From: an uncultured Bacilli bacterium
GTDB lineage: Bacteria; Bacillota_I; Bacilli_A; RF39; UBA660
Direction of reading: 5' to 3'
Length of the DNA: 40,166 bases
Assembly: GCA_934168245.1 (NCBI GenBank)
Contig: CAKPMY010000014.1
Coordinates: 1-40,166, forward strand
Position numbers and translations under genes: made by a program. Shown piece by piece: positions 16,524-25,355 of the stretch (the stretch's first letter is position 1; every line of letters starts with the position of its first letter). The notes beneath the pieces are model-generated. The model searched no databases, had not been told where the DNA came from, and worked only from the letters and a program-made list of their open reading frames with translations.

Positions 16524-16559
16524 AAAGAGAAAAGTATAATCAAAGACTTTTCTCTTTTT
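16524..16559. terminator. Intrinsic terminator between the 763-aa gene and pta, possibly bidirectional
   Basis: A 12-bp perfect stem (16524-16535 with 16546-16557; core AGAGAAAAGT/ACTTTTCTCT) with a 10-base loop runs into T on the plus strand. It starts one base after the 763-aa gene stop. The minus-strand exit is only moderately U-rich, but the convergent pta transcript has no other terminator visible. Confidence 0.8.
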
Positions 16560-16636
16560 AATATCCATTATTCACTCAACAAAATTTTTCCATTTAAACT
16601 TTTCGTATAAACCTACATCTTCAGTTAAATAATCTC

Positions 16637-17632
16637 CTAATTACTCTGTGCCTGAACAGCCGTAATAGCAACAACTCCAACTATGTCATCAACAGAACAG
16701 CCTCTAGATAAATCATTAACTGGAGCCGCTATACCTTGGCATATTGGTCCATAAGCCTCTGCCTTTGCTAGACGTTGTACTAACTTATAAGCGGAATTTC
16801 CAGCATCTAAATCAGGGAATACTAATACATTAGCCTTACCTGCAACTGAACTATCTGGTGCCTTTGTTTTAGCAACATCTGGTACAATAGCCGCATCAAC
16901 TTGTAATTCACCATCTATATTATATTCTGGATACTTTTCCTTAGCAATCTCACATGCCTGGACTACTTTTGTGACATCATCATGTTTTGCACTTCCTTTG
17001 GTAGAATGTGAAATCATTGCTACATTAGCCTGCATTCCCGTAAGTAACTTAAAACTATCAGCAGCACTTTTCGCAATCTCAGCTAACTCTAAAGAACTTG
17101 GATTTTGTACAAGTCCAGAATCCGCAAATACAAAGGTACCATTATAACCATATTCACAATCTGGAACACACATCACAAAAAAGGCTGAAACTAAAGCACA
17201 ATTTTCTTTAGTTTTTATTATTTGTAAAGCCGGCCTTAAAGTATTAGCCGTAGAGTGACATGCTCCTGATACAATACCATCAGCATAACCTCTTCTCACT
17301 AACATACAACTAAAATACATATAATCATTTAAAATTAAATTTTTAGCCTCATCATAAGTTAATCCCTTATTTTTTCGTAAATTAACTAACTCCCCAATAA
17401 TATCCTCTGTCTCTCCATACGTCTTAGGATTAATTACTTTAATCAAGTTAAAGTCAAAACTACTATCTAATTCCTTAATCTTATCAACTTCACCAATAAC
17501 AATTACCTTAGCAATACCCTCACTAGCAACAATACCTGCTGCTTCAAGCACTCTCTTATCCATAGACTCAGGTAAAATAATAGTTTTCAAATTACTTTTG
17601 GCTCTACTTTTAATATCTTCAATAAAACTCAT
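16637..17632 (-). CDS. pta: Phosphate acetyltransferase
   Basis: This 331-aa enzyme interconverts acetyl-CoA and acetyl phosphate, giving ATP through acetate kinase in fermentation. It shows the Pta short-form pattern. The start is IILPESMDKRVLEAA, then GIVSGACHSTANTLRPALQIIKT, the active-site region VFADSGLVQNPSSLELAEIA, MISHSTKGSAKHDDVTKV and DGELQVDAAIVPDVAKTKAP. The end is the conserved NVLVFPDLDAGNSAYKLVQRLA block and GPICQGIAAPVNDLSRGCS. There is no N-terminal regulatory DRTGG domain. It lies 11 bases downstream of the lemA-like gene on the minus strand. Acetate kinase is not in the window. Confidence 0.96.
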   Translation of the reverse strand: MSFIEDIKSRAKSNLKTIILPESMDKRVLEAAGIVASEGIAKVIVIGEVDKIKELDSSFDFNLIKVINPKTYGETEDIIGELVNLRKNKGLTYDEAKNLILNDYMYFSCMLVRRGYADGIVSGACHSTANTLRPALQIIKTKENCALVSAFFVMCVPDCEYGYNGTFVFADSGLVQNPSSLELAEIAKSAADSFKLLTGMQANVAMISHSTKGSAKHDDVTKVVQACEIAKEKYPEYNIDGELQVDAAIVPDVAKTKAPDSSVAGKANVLVFPDLDAGNSAYKLVQRLAKAEAYGPICQGIAAPVNDLSRGCSVDDIVGVVAITAVQAQSN

Positions 17633-17643
17633 ATAATAACCCT

Positions 17644-18180
17644 CTATCTATCGTTTAATATTTCAAACATTTCCTTTTTCTCATTACTATAAAAATCTTT
17701 TTTCTTATATCTTTTAACAAATCCAATAATACTAGAAGGAAAAGAAACAATCAACTTATTAAATACAGTAACATTATCATTATAAAATTTCTCAGCAGCC
17801 GTTAAATCAATATCATTTTTCTCTAAATCATCCATTATAGTCATCAATGACTCACTCTTAAGTAATTTTTCATTGTCATCGATAGTTTTAAGTACCTCAT
17901 TATATCCATTCTTTAAAGCATTACTAAGTTCAAAATGACTTATCTCATCCATTTTAATTTCACCAATCGCTGGTAAAAAATCTTTTAACTTTAATTCTTT
18001 AATTATAATTGGACAACATCTCTGCAATAAATCATATTTCTTATGTAACAATACTTCAATATTATTTTCTGCTTCCTCTATCTTTATAATAGCAAATAAA
18101 AATTTATTATTAATAATTGTAATAAAAAGGATAAGTATTGCTAAAACAACAACTACGCCTATAATTATTTCAAATAACAT
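17644..18180 (-). CDS. LemA family protein
   Basis: This 178-aa protein has one N-terminal membrane helix (about 2-22, very rich in Ile/Val/Leu) and a helical cytoplasmic or external domain. The pattern fits LemA: AENNIEVLLHKKYDLL after the helix, and the C-terminal block EKFYNDNVTVFNKLIVSFPSS (given in part), in which the YN..V..FN....FPS spacing is diagnostic. LemA proteins are four-helix bundles of unknown function. It is the promoter-proximal gene of a lemA-pta transcript, with a good AGAGGTGG site. Confidence 0.85.
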   Translation of the reverse strand: MLFEIIIGVVVVLAILILFITIINNKFLFAIIKIEEAENNIEVLLHKKYDLLQRCCPIIIKELKLKDFLPAIGEIKMDEISHFELSNALKNGYNEVLKTIDDNEKLLKSESLMTIMDDLEKNDIDLTAAEKFYNDNVTVFNKLIVSFPSSIIGFVKRYKKKDFYSNEKKEMFEILNDR

Positions 18181-18202
18181 CTAACCACCTCTAATTATTA
18201 CA

Positions 18203-18231
18203 ATTATATCAAAATACTTAAACTTTAACAA
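18203..18231 (-). promoter_or_regulatory. Promoter for lemA-pta
   Basis: On the minus strand the -35 is TTGTTA (18226-18231), the spacer 17 bases, and the -10 TATAAT (18203-18208). The start codon lies 23 bases downstream. Confidence 0.75.
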
Positions 18232-18250
18232 TCTAGTCCCTTAAATTTAC

Positions 18251-18275
18251 AAAAAAATAAACACCGAAGTGTTTA
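18251..18275 (-). terminator. Intrinsic terminator with UUCG loop after the 87-aa gene
   Basis: On the minus strand TAAACAC-TTCG-GTGTTTA is followed by seven T. The C(UUCG)G tetraloop is exceptionally stable. It separates the 87-aa gene from lemA-pta. Confidence 0.85.
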
Positions 18276-18306
18276 TAAAATTCAAAATATCTAAAATACT
18301 CAAAAA

Positions 18307-18570
18307 TTAAGCCGTATAAATTGCATACCAAATTGCTAAAACTAAAAGAACTATTATAATAGCAACTGTAAGGAACATTCCAGCAAAGATTCCTCTTTTT
18401 AAGAATTCAATATGATATTTCTTTTCTTTTTTATCTTTGAAATAAAAATATAGTGCAATTCCTACTGGGAAATTACATAATCCACATAGTACTAATAAAG
18501 CACGTTCTTCTTGAGAAACGGCTTTTTCACACTCAATTATTTCTTTTTCTTTATCCTTTTCCTTTTCCAT
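18307..18570 (-). CDS. Small two-helix membrane protein of unknown function
   Basis: This 87-aa protein is not recognised. The N-terminus is highly charged (MEKEKDKEKEIIECEKA). A first hydrophobic segment (about 23-44, LLVLCGLCNFPVGIALYFYF) follows, then a basic loop KDKKEKKYHIEFLKRG, then a second helix (about 60-85). The layout resembles small phage-shock or TM2-like membrane proteins, but no family is assigned. It has its own promoter and terminator, so it is monocistronic. Its initiation region AGGAGGATACGTATG is almost identical to that of agrD. Confidence 0.75.
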   Translation of the reverse strand: MEKEKDKEKEIIECEKAVSQEERALLVLCGLCNFPVGIALYFYFKDKKEKKYHIEFLKRGIFAGMFLTVAIIIVLLVLAIWYAIYTA

Positions 18571-18591
18571 ACGTATCCTCCTATATTGACT

Positions 18592-18620
18592 ATTATATCA
18601 AAGTTAAAATAATTAGACAA
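18592..18620 (-). promoter_or_regulatory. Promoter for the 87-aa membrane protein gene
   Basis: On the minus strand the -10 is TATAAT (18592-18597) preceded by TGA (extended -10). TTGTCT lies 17 bases upstream at 18615-18620, overlapping the region just after the pbp stop. Confidence 0.7.
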
Positions 18621-18622
18621 TA

Positions 18623-20581
18623 TTAGGAAGCTGTATAATTACTATTTTTCTCATCGAAAGTCTGATCTGTAGAACTAGGCTCCGTTCCTTTTATAAAGTA
18701 CATAAGTTTCTTCTTTGTACTATTATCAGTAACAGGCTTCCCAGAAATTGGTTCCACGAACATTGCTGAAATATTACTAGGCATTTCATACCACGCCTCT
18801 GGTTTACCGGCCTCATAAGCCTCAGTAGTCTTAAACCAAATATTTTGTGCATACTTATATTCAGACGTACTAAGAGCCTTATTATCATCATAGCCAATCC
18901 AAACAGCGGTAACAATATCCCTATTAAAACCAATATTCCAGTTATCAGAATTAGTAGTACCAGACTTTAATCCATATTTATGAGTAAGTTTAGAAGCAAG
19001 AGTTATAGCAGTAGGGTAATTATAATCAATATAATCTGGATCATACGTAGCTGTTAACAAATTATTAAGAATAAAAACGATACTAGAATTAAGAACTAGT
19101 TCCTTACTATCATCTGCCTCATACAAAACATTTCCCTTCGCATCAACGACCTTTTCAATTAAATGAGGCTTTACTTTATATCCTAAATTAGCAAAAGCCG
19201 AGTATCCTGCAGCCATCTCAATAATACTAATTTCATTAGTTCCAAGTGGTAGAGATGGTACATTCTCAAGTTTAGCCGTTATTCCAACTCTTCTTGCTAC
19301 ATTTATTAAAGCATCTCCTCCTAAAAATAAATGTGTCTTAACTGCATATATATTCTCAGAATAGGCAATAGCAGTCCCCATCGAAATAGGTTTATTCCCG
19401 TACGTATTATTATAATTATTAGGAGCATAATCATCTTGATTATTAAAAGTAAAAGTAGTCTTTTCACTAGTAAAAGCCGAACTAGAAGTAAAACCATTTT
19501 CTAAAGCAGCGTAGTATAAATATGGTTTCATAGTAGAACCAACCTGTCTTCTAGATTCAATCGCTCTATTATATGAAGACTTATTATAATCTCTTCCTCC
19601 AACTAAAGCAATAATTCCACCAGTATTAGGATTCATCATAACAGCAGAAGTCTCAATCTTAGACTTCTCCGGAAGAGTTTCTTCTATATTTTTCTCTAAA
19701 CTCTGTTGTGCTCTAATATCTAAATTAGTATAAATTTTAAGACCCTTACTATCACTATAAGATAAAGGAATAGAATCTATATCTTTTAACTCTTTTAATA
19801 CAGCATCTTGATAATACATAATCGTACTAAGTTCTTCATTATTATCTACCCCTGAAAAAACTAGCTCCTCATTATAGGCTTCATTTTTCTCCTCTTCAGT
19901 AATAACTTTATTTTTTACCATCAACTCCAGTATAGTTAACTGTCTTTTCTTAGCCAAATCTAAATTAACAATGGGCGAATAATTTGCTGGTGACTTAGGT
20001 ATACCAGTCAAAATACTAGCCTCAGCCAAGTCCAAATCTTTTGCCGACTTATTAAAATAAAACTTACTAGCATTTTCTATCCCATACATTCCATGACCAT
20101 AATTAATAGTATTTAAGTACCCTTCTAATATTTCATCTTTTGAATAATTAGCCTCTATCTTCATGGTATACCACATCTCATCCCATTTTCTCTTCCACGT
20201 CTTATCAAAGTCTAAAAACAAATTCTTAGCATATTGCTGTGTAATAGTAGAAGCCCCTTGCATAGTCTTACCAGATGTAATATTTATATAACTAGCCTTT
20301 AAAATTCTAAAAAAATCAAACCCAAAATGCTTATAAAAATTCTTATCTTCCGTATATATGGTAGCCTTAATCAAATAATCAGATATCTCATCTAAACTAA
20401 TCCATTCCTTAGACTCATTTCCCTGGAAAAAAACATTTTCTTCCGAATCATAAAGTACTAAGTTATTAGCACTATATATTTCTGGTTTAGGAGAAGTTTT
20501 AATATAAATAAATATTCCTCCACATAATAATATAAGTAGAAGAAAATTAAGTCTTAATAATTTAAAAATCTTTTTACGCAT
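18623..20581 (-). CDS. Class A penicillin-binding protein (PBP1A-type)
   Basis: This 652-aa bifunctional peptidoglycan synthase has a short cytoplasmic basic tail and a membrane anchor (about 9-28). The GT51 glycosyltransferase domain has the catalytic TEDKNFYKHFGFD (E78) and GASTITQQYAKNLFL, plus LEGYLNTINYG. The transpeptidase domain has the SxxK serine S349 (STMK), SEN at 408-410 and KSGTT at 539-543. All active-site motifs are intact, with KSG in place of the commoner KTG. It ends shortly after the domain without the long Gly/Asn-rich tail of Bacillus PBP1. A TTGACT -35-like hexamer (20621-20626, minus strand) lies upstream with a poor -10. Confidence 0.95.
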   Translation of the reverse strand: MRKKIFKLLRLNFLLLILLCGGIFIYIKTSPKPEIYSANNLVLYDSEENVFFQGNESKEWISLDEISDYLIKATIYTEDKNFYKHFGFDFFRILKASYINITSGKTMQGASTITQQYAKNLFLDFDKTWKRKWDEMWYTMKIEANYSKDEILEGYLNTINYGHGMYGIENASKFYFNKSAKDLDLAEASILTGIPKSPANYSPIVNLDLAKKRQLTILELMVKNKVITEEEKNEAYNEELVFSGVDNNEELSTIMYYQDAVLKELKDIDSIPLSYSDSKGLKIYTNLDIRAQQSLEKNIEETLPEKSKIETSAVMMNPNTGGIIALVGGRDYNKSSYNRAIESRRQVGSTMKPYLYYAALENGFTSSSAFTSEKTTFTFNNQDDYAPNNYNNTYGNKPISMGTAIAYSENIYAVKTHLFLGGDALINVARRVGITAKLENVPSLPLGTNEISIIEMAAGYSAFANLGYKVKPHLIEKVVDAKGNVLYEADDSKELVLNSSIVFILNNLLTATYDPDYIDYNYPTAITLASKLTHKYGLKSGTTNSDNWNIGFNRDIVTAVWIGYDDNKALSTSEYKYAQNIWFKTTEAYEAGKPEAWYEMPSNISAMFVEPISGKPVTDNSTKKKLMYFIKGTEPSSTDQTFDEKNSNYTAS

Positions 20582-20652
20582 ACTAAATTTCTCCTTTCCT
20601 TATTAGTATTATTTTTTAAAAGTCAAAATATGTATTAAATTTTAATGTTTTG

Positions 20653-20661
20653 TGTTATAAT
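20653..20661 (+). promoter_or_regulatory. Extended -10 promoter for DUF1934-argS
   Basis: TGTTATAAT is a perfect extended -10 located 28 bases before the DUF1934 start and divergent from pbp. The -35 region is poor (TATTAA). Confidence 0.65.
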
Positions 20662-20689
20662 CTAATCTATAAATTTGTGGTGGTGATTT

Positions 20690-21046
20690 ATGCCTAAAAT
20701 ACGAGTAAAAGTAACAACTATTTCTAATGGTCAAGAAAACAATTATGAGATAAATGCTCTATTAAAAAAAGATAAAATAATATATAATGAACCTGATCCT
20801 AAAAAGACTAAAGTTATCTTTGATTACTCAAATAATTTACTTATTAGGAAAAACAAGGACTTAGAAATGGTTTATGAATTTAATTTGGAAAAAGAAACTA
20901 TTGGTAGTATTGAAGTAAAGTCCTTAAAACGTTATTTAAACTTAAATATTGCCACACAAAAATATGAAGTATTAGAAAATAATTTAGATTTAATTTTTCT
21001 AGTCGAAGGCGAAGAAATAGGATATAAATTAGAGGTGATAAAATGA
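20690..21046 (+). CDS. DUF1934 family protein (YwiB-like beta-barrel)
   Basis: This 118-aa protein fits DUF1934. It starts with a beta strand IRVKVTTIS and contains KDKIIYNEPDPKKTKVIFDYSNN, then alternating hydrophobic strands through LNIATQKYEVLENNLDLIFLVEGEEIGYKLEVI (quoted in part). Family structures are calycin-like barrels; no biochemical role is established. The gene typically precedes argS-rpoE in Bacilli, as here. Its TGA stop overlaps the argS ATG (ATGA), which implies coupled translation. Confidence 0.85.
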   Translation: MPKIRVKVTTISNGQENNYEINALLKKDKIIYNEPDPKKTKVIFDYSNNLLIRKNKDLEMVYEFNLEKETIGSIEVKSLKRYLNLNIATQKYEVLENNLDLIFLVEGEEIGYKLEVIK

Positions 21047-22791
21047 GTATAATTACAAATCTAGAAAAAGAAATACAAGGAATTATAAAAAATGCCGGCT
21101 ATGAAATAGAAAACTTTTCATTACAACCATCATCTAGAGTAGACTTAGGTGATTATCAAATTAATGATGCTATGTCTTTAGCAAAAACTTATCATAAAAA
21201 TCCTCATCAAATAGCAGAAGATATTAAAAATGAATTAGAAAAGAGTCCTAAATTTACTAATATCAATGTAGCAGGACCTGGTTTTATTAATATTTCTCTA
21301 AAGGATGAATACTTAGTAGAAATACTAAATATGATTAATAATGATATTAATACAATTATCGATAAAAGAGAGCCTAAGAATATAATTCTTGACTATGGTG
21401 GAGCAAACGTTGCTAAAGCTCTACATGTTGGTCACTTAAGAAGTGCTAATATTGGTGAGGCAATCAAAAGACTAGCAACCTTACTTGGTTATAGTGTTAT
21501 AGGAGATGCTCATCTAGGTGACTATGGTAGACCTTTAGGTTTTGTCGTTTTAGAAATAAAGAAACGCTACCCAGACTTACCATATTTTGATGAGTCATAT
21601 ACTGGTGACTATAGTGAAGTAGAATTACCAATCACTAATGAAGACTTAGAAAAAATCTACCCAGAAGCCTCACAAAAAGCCAAAGATGATGAAGCATACT
21701 TAGAAGAAGCCCGTGACGTAACTGCTAAAATTCAAAGTCATGTTCGTGGCTACTATGATTTATGGAAGAAAGTAATAGAAATATCAAAAGCCGATATTAA
21801 AAAGGTTTACGATGAATTAAATGTTCATTTCGAATTATGGCTAGGTGAAAGTGATGCTGCTGAATACTTTGATGAATTAAAAGAAATATTTGAAAAAGAA
21901 AACTTACTAGAAGACAGTAATGGAGCCAAAATAGTAGATGTAAAAGAAGATACAGATAAAGCACCAATGCCACCATTATTATTCTTAAAATCTAATGGTA
22001 CAATTTCTTATGCTACTACAGATTTAGCAACCATTCTACAAAGACAAAAACAATATCATCCAGATGAAATCTGGTATTGTACAGATGCTCGTCAAGAGTT
22101 ACACTTTACTCAAGTATTTAGATCTGCTCGTAAAGCCCATTTAGTTGACGAAGATCAAAAACTAGATTGGTTTGGTTTTGGTACTATGAATGGATCAGAC
22201 GGAAAACCATTTAAAACAAGAGATGGTGGAGTAATGTCTCTAAAAGGTCTAATTGACTTAGTAAATGAAGAAACTCTAAAAAGAATTAACAAAGATACTG
22301 TAAGTGAAGAAGAAAAAGACAAAGTAGCAAGAACAGTTGCAATCGCAACTTTAAAATATGCAGACTTTATCCCATATCGTGGTACAGACTACATTTTTGA
22401 ACTAGAAAAATTTGCTGACTTAGAAGGAAAAACTGGTCCATATCTACTATATTCAACAATAAGAATGAAGTCTCTTCTAGCAAAAGCTAAAGAATTAACT
22501 CAAAACACATCAAAAGTAGTTTCAACAAAGACCGAAAAAGATATTGTCCTAACAATTCTAAACTTACCAAATATCTTAAACAAAGCCTTAGATTCAAAAT
22601 CACTAAATGATATAGCAGAATATATTTACAAATTAACATCTCTATACAATAAATTCTATTCAGAAAATAAAATAATTACTGAAGAAGATTTAGAAAAACG
22701 TGAATCTTGGTTAGTATTAACAAATATTGTCTACAATATAAACATGATGTTATTAGATGTATTAGGAATACCAGTACCAGAAAAAATGTAA
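21043..22791 (+). CDS. argS: Arginyl-tRNA synthetase
   Basis: This is a class Ia aminoacyl-tRNA synthetase of 582 aa. The N-terminal Arg-S additional domain spans about 1-100. The HIGH motif appears as ALHVGHLRSANIGE (H128-H131). The DYGGANVAK block precedes it, and the YATTDLAT and WYCTDARQELHF blocks follow. As in most ArgRS there is no canonical KMSKS; its place is taken by GKPFKTRDGGVMSL. The C-terminal DALR anticodon-binding domain begins near residue 465 (LLYSTIRMKSLL). It lies between DUF1934 and rpoE, as in Bacillus. Confidence 0.97.
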   Translation: MSIITNLEKEIQGIIKNAGYEIENFSLQPSSRVDLGDYQINDAMSLAKTYHKNPHQIAEDIKNELEKSPKFTNINVAGPGFINISLKDEYLVEILNMINNDINTIIDKREPKNIILDYGGANVAKALHVGHLRSANIGEAIKRLATLLGYSVIGDAHLGDYGRPLGFVVLEIKKRYPDLPYFDESYTGDYSEVELPITNEDLEKIYPEASQKAKDDEAYLEEARDVTAKIQSHVRGYYDLWKKVIEISKADIKKVYDELNVHFELWLGESDAAEYFDELKEIFEKENLLEDSNGAKIVDVKEDTDKAPMPPLLFLKSNGTISYATTDLATILQRQKQYHPDEIWYCTDARQELHFTQVFRSARKAHLVDEDQKLDWFGFGTMNGSDGKPFKTRDGGVMSLKGLIDLVNEETLKRINKDTVSEEEKDKVARTVAIATLKYADFIPYRGTDYIFELEKFADLEGKTGPYLLYSTIRMKSLLAKAKELTQNTSKVVSTKTEKDIVLTILNLPNILNKALDSKSLNDIAEYIYKLTSLYNKFYSENKIITEEDLEKRESWLVLTNIVYNINMMLLDVLGIPVPEKM

Positions 22792-22833
22792 AAAAGTGTT
22801 GTAATTGATAAAGATATATGTTATAAGTTTATT

Positions 22834-22848
22834 GGTAATTTTATTACC
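22834..22848. promoter_or_regulatory. Palindrome upstream of rpoE (operator-like)
   Basis: GGTAAT-TTT-ATTACC is a perfect 6-bp inverted repeat, immediately followed by a second small hairpin CAGT/ACTG (22849-22861). Neither has a T run, so they are not terminators. They sit just upstream of the rpoE -10. A regulatory role is only inferred. Confidence 0.4.
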
Positions 22849-22871
22849 CAGTCAAAAACTGAAATTATACA

Positions 22872-22877
22872 TATAAT
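22872..22877 (+). promoter_or_regulatory. -10 element for rpoE
   Basis: TATAAT lies 23 bases before the rpoE start, with no clear -35 (CAGTCA at 17 bases). Confidence 0.5.
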
Positions 22878-22899
22878 GTTTTGAATATAGGAGGTCCAT

Positions 22900-23349
22900 A
22901 TGAGCATTAAAAAAATGACAAAGGATGAACTTGAATTATTATCTAACAAGGATATTACAAATTTAATTTTAGAAGAAAGTAAAAAGCCAATGAAAACGGC
23001 TGACTTATTTAAAAAGATTATCAAATTACTAGAACTACCAGAAAAAACATTTGAAGATAAGATAGCAGATTACTATACCGCTCTAGCAACAGATAAGAGA
23101 TTTATCTTATTAGAAGATGGTAGCTGGGATTTACGTAGTCGTCATACATCAGATAAAGTTGTTAAAGTAACAGATGAAGACGATGAAGAATTAGATGAAA
23201 ATAAAGAAGAACTAGATAACCTTGATGAAGAAAACGATGATGAAGATTCATACGATGACACAGATGACGATGATTCATACGATGATACTAATGAAGAATT
23301 AAAAGATTTAGTAATAATCGATGAAGATGAATTAGAACTAGAACAATAA
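22900..23349 (+). CDS. rpoE: DNA-directed RNA polymerase delta subunit
   Basis: This 149-aa protein has a folded N-terminal HARE-HTH domain. Markers are LELLSNKDITNLILEESKKP, MKTADLFKKIIKLLELP and the conserved DYYTALATDKRFILLEDGSWDLR, here split across the domain end at about residue 90. A highly acidic tail follows (about 90-149, nearly all Asp/Glu with SYDDT repeats). Delta displaces RNA from RNA polymerase, lowers open-complex stability and speeds recycling in Firmicutes. Its presence after argS is typical of Bacilli. pyrG, the usual next gene in Bacillus, is absent; prfA follows. It has its own promoter and terminator. Confidence 0.94.
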   Translation: MSIKKMTKDELELLSNKDITNLILEESKKPMKTADLFKKIIKLLELPEKTFEDKIADYYTALATDKRFILLEDGSWDLRSRHTSDKVVKVTDEDDEELDENKEELDNLDEENDDEDSYDDTDDDDSYDDTNEELKDLVIIDEDELELEQ

Positions 23350-23365
23350 TATCTAGTTTTTTTTT
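23336..23365 (+). terminator. Intrinsic terminator of rpoE
   Basis: The stem AACTAGA/TCTAGTT is followed by a long T run (to 23365). The rpoE stop codon (23347-23349) lies in the loop. Confidence 0.75.
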
Positions 23366-23376
23366 CAGAGGAAGTA

Positions 23377-23385
23377 TGCTATAAT
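23377..23385 (+). promoter_or_regulatory. Extended -10 promoter for prfA-prmC
   Basis: TGCTATAAT is a perfect extended -10 located 32 bases before the prfA ATG. The -35 region falls in the terminator T run. Confidence 0.65.
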
Positions 23386-23417
23386 ACCAATGAAATGACC
23401 GAGAAAGGGTGAAAAAC

Positions 23418-24485
23418 ATGATTGAACGTTTAGAAGCAACATTAGAAAAGTATCAATACCTTGAAAATGAATTAACTAAACCAGAAGTACTTAGTGATAT
23501 CAAAAAGACAAGAGAATATTCTAAAGAGATGTCTAATATTGAAGATATCGTTAATTGTTACAAGAAGTATAAAAAGGTATTAGAAGGTATTGAACAAGCC
23601 AAAGAAATGTTAAAAGATCCTGAAATAGGAGAAATGGCAAAAGAAGAATTAAAGGCTTTAGAAGAAGAAAAAGAAACTTTAGACGGAGAACTAGAAATCC
23701 TACTAATTCCAAAAGATCCAGATGATGACAAGAACGTTGTTATGGAAATAAGAGGAGCAGCAGGTGGAGATGAGGCTAACATCTTTGCTGGAGACTTATT
23801 TAGAATGTATACTAGATATGCTGAAAAGAAAGGTTTCACATACCAAGTATATAACTCTGTAGATGGAACTGCTGGAGGATTCAGCCAAATAGAATTAATC
23901 ATTAAAGGTAAAAATGCTTATTCAATTTTAAAATATGAATCAGGCTCACATAGAGTACAACGAGTACCAGTAACAGAATCAAATGGTAGATTACAAACAT
24001 CAACCGCAACAGTTCTAGTTATGCCAGAAGTAGATGAAGATATTGATATTGAAATCAATCCCAATGACTTAAGAATTGACATTTATCGTTCATCAGGTTG
24101 TGGTGGACAAGGAGTTAATACAACAGACTCAGCTGTTAGAATTACCCATTTACCAACAAATACCGTTGTTACATGTCAAAATGAACGTAGTCAAATTCAA
24201 AATAAAGAACAAGCCCTAAAAGTATTAAAATCAAGGCTTTATGAGTTGGAGCAACAAAAGAAATTAGAAGAAGCAGGTACTGCTAGACGTAGTAAAATTG
24301 GTACAGGAGATCGTGCTGAGAAGATAAGAACATATAACTATCCACAAAATCGTGTTACAGATCATCGCATCGGTTATACTACTAAAAACTTAGATAGAGT
24401 AATGGATGGAGATTTAGATGATATTATAAATGCTTTAATCCAAGAAGATCAAAAACGAAAATTAAAAGGAGAAACAGAAGAATAA
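23418..24485 (+). CDS. prfA: Peptide chain release factor 1
   Basis: This 355-aa class I release factor reads UAA and UAG. The tripeptide anticodon motif is PVT (184-186), the RF1 form and not the SPF of RF2. The catalytic GGQ is at 229-231 (SSGCGGQGVNTTDSAV). The N-terminal coiled-coil domain and the RRSKIGTGDRAEKIRTYNYPQ block are normal. The ATG at 23418, eight bases after GAAAGGG, is preferred to the GTG at 23409, which overlaps that site. The stop overlaps the prmC start by one base, so the factor and its methylase are co-translated. Confidence 0.97.
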   Translation: MIERLEATLEKYQYLENELTKPEVLSDIKKTREYSKEMSNIEDIVNCYKKYKKVLEGIEQAKEMLKDPEIGEMAKEELKALEEEKETLDGELEILLIPKDPDDDKNVVMEIRGAAGGDEANIFAGDLFRMYTRYAEKKGFTYQVYNSVDGTAGGFSQIELIIKGKNAYSILKYESGSHRVQRVPVTESNGRLQTSTATVLVMPEVDEDIDIEINPNDLRIDIYRSSGCGGQGVNTTDSAVRITHLPTNTVVTCQNERSQIQNKEQALKVLKSRLYELEQQKKLEEAGTARRSKIGTGDRAEKIRTYNYPQNRVTDHRIGYTTKNLDRVMDGDLDDIINALIQEDQKRKLKGETEE

Positions 24486-25309
24486 TGACAGTCGAAAATC
24501 TTCTGTTTTTTGCTAAACAACACATTCATTCCAACCATGCCAAAATACTTTTAGCCGAACTTCTAAATAAAAATCCCCTAGAACTACTAAATTATTTAAA
24601 TTTAGAAGTAGATGACAAAACTGTTGAAACTTATAAAGCCTACGTAAAAGCCTTAGAAGAAGGTAAACCTCTACAGTATGTAATGGGTTATGTTAACTTT
24701 TATGGCAATACCTTCGAAATAAATGAAAATGTCCTAATACCAAGATATGAAACTGAAGAGTTAGTTGAAAAGACCATTGAGTTTGCTAAAAAGTTTTTCA
24801 CAACTCCTGTGGATATAATTGATTTAGGAACAGGTTCAGGTGTAATAGGTCTAACTCTAGAAAAAAAACTTTCCACAAATTCTGTGGATTTAGTCGATAT
24901 AAGTAAAAAAGCTCTAGAAGTTACCCACAAAAACTGTGTAAAACTAAATTCTAAAGCCACTCTAATTGAAAGTGACATGTTTAAAAATGTGGAAAAGCAG
25001 TACGATATAATTATTAGTAATCCCCCATATATAAAAACAGATGAAGAAATAGAAGAAATAGTTAAAAATAATGAACCAAGTCTAGCTCTATATGCTGGTA
25101 AAGATGGCTTGGATTGCTATAAAAAAATACTGCAAGATATTCTTCACCATACTAAAGAAAGATGTCTAATTGCTTTTGAAATAGGTATGACACAAGGAGA
25201 TGCTATTAAAGATTTAGTGAAAGAATACTTACCAAATACCAAAGTAGAAGTCTATAAAGATTTATCCGAAAGAGATAGAATGTTATTTATTTTTAAAAAT
25301 CTTGAATAA
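24485..25309 (+). CDS. prmC: Release factor glutamine methyltransferase PrmC (HemK)
   Basis: This 274-aa SAM-dependent enzyme methylates the glutamine of the GGQ motif in RF1 and RF2, encoded directly upstream in the RF1 case. The N-terminal helical domain binds the factor (about 1-80). The SAM pocket is IIDLGTGSGVIGL, and the catalytic NPPY is at 179-182. The ERDRMLFI block near the C-terminus completes the family pattern. It overlaps prfA by one base. Confidence 0.96.
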   Translation: MTVENLLFFAKQHIHSNHAKILLAELLNKNPLELLNYLNLEVDDKTVETYKAYVKALEEGKPLQYVMGYVNFYGNTFEINENVLIPRYETEELVEKTIEFAKKFFTTPVDIIDLGTGSGVIGLTLEKKLSTNSVDLVDISKKALEVTHKNCVKLNSKATLIESDMFKNVEKQYDIIISNPPYIKTDEEIEEIVKNNEPSLALYAGKDGLDCYKKILQDILHHTKERCLIAFEIGMTQGDAIKDLVKEYLPNTKVEVYKDLSERDRMLFIFKNLE

Positions 25310-25319
25310 AATATTAACT

Positions 25320-25353
25320 AAAACCTCACTATTAAAATGAAAGTGAGGTTTTT
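25320..25353 (+). terminator. Hairpin between prmC and spoIIR: terminator that also holds the spoIIR ribosome-binding site
   Basis: An 11-bp stem (AAAACCTCACT with AGTGAGGTTTT, 25320-25330 and 25342-25352) with an 11-base loop ends in TTTTT. The right arm contains AGTGAGG, the only ribosome-binding sequence before the spoIIR ATG at 25356. When folded, the hairpin would both terminate transcription and hide that site. Confidence 0.75.
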
Positions 25354-25355
25354 AT

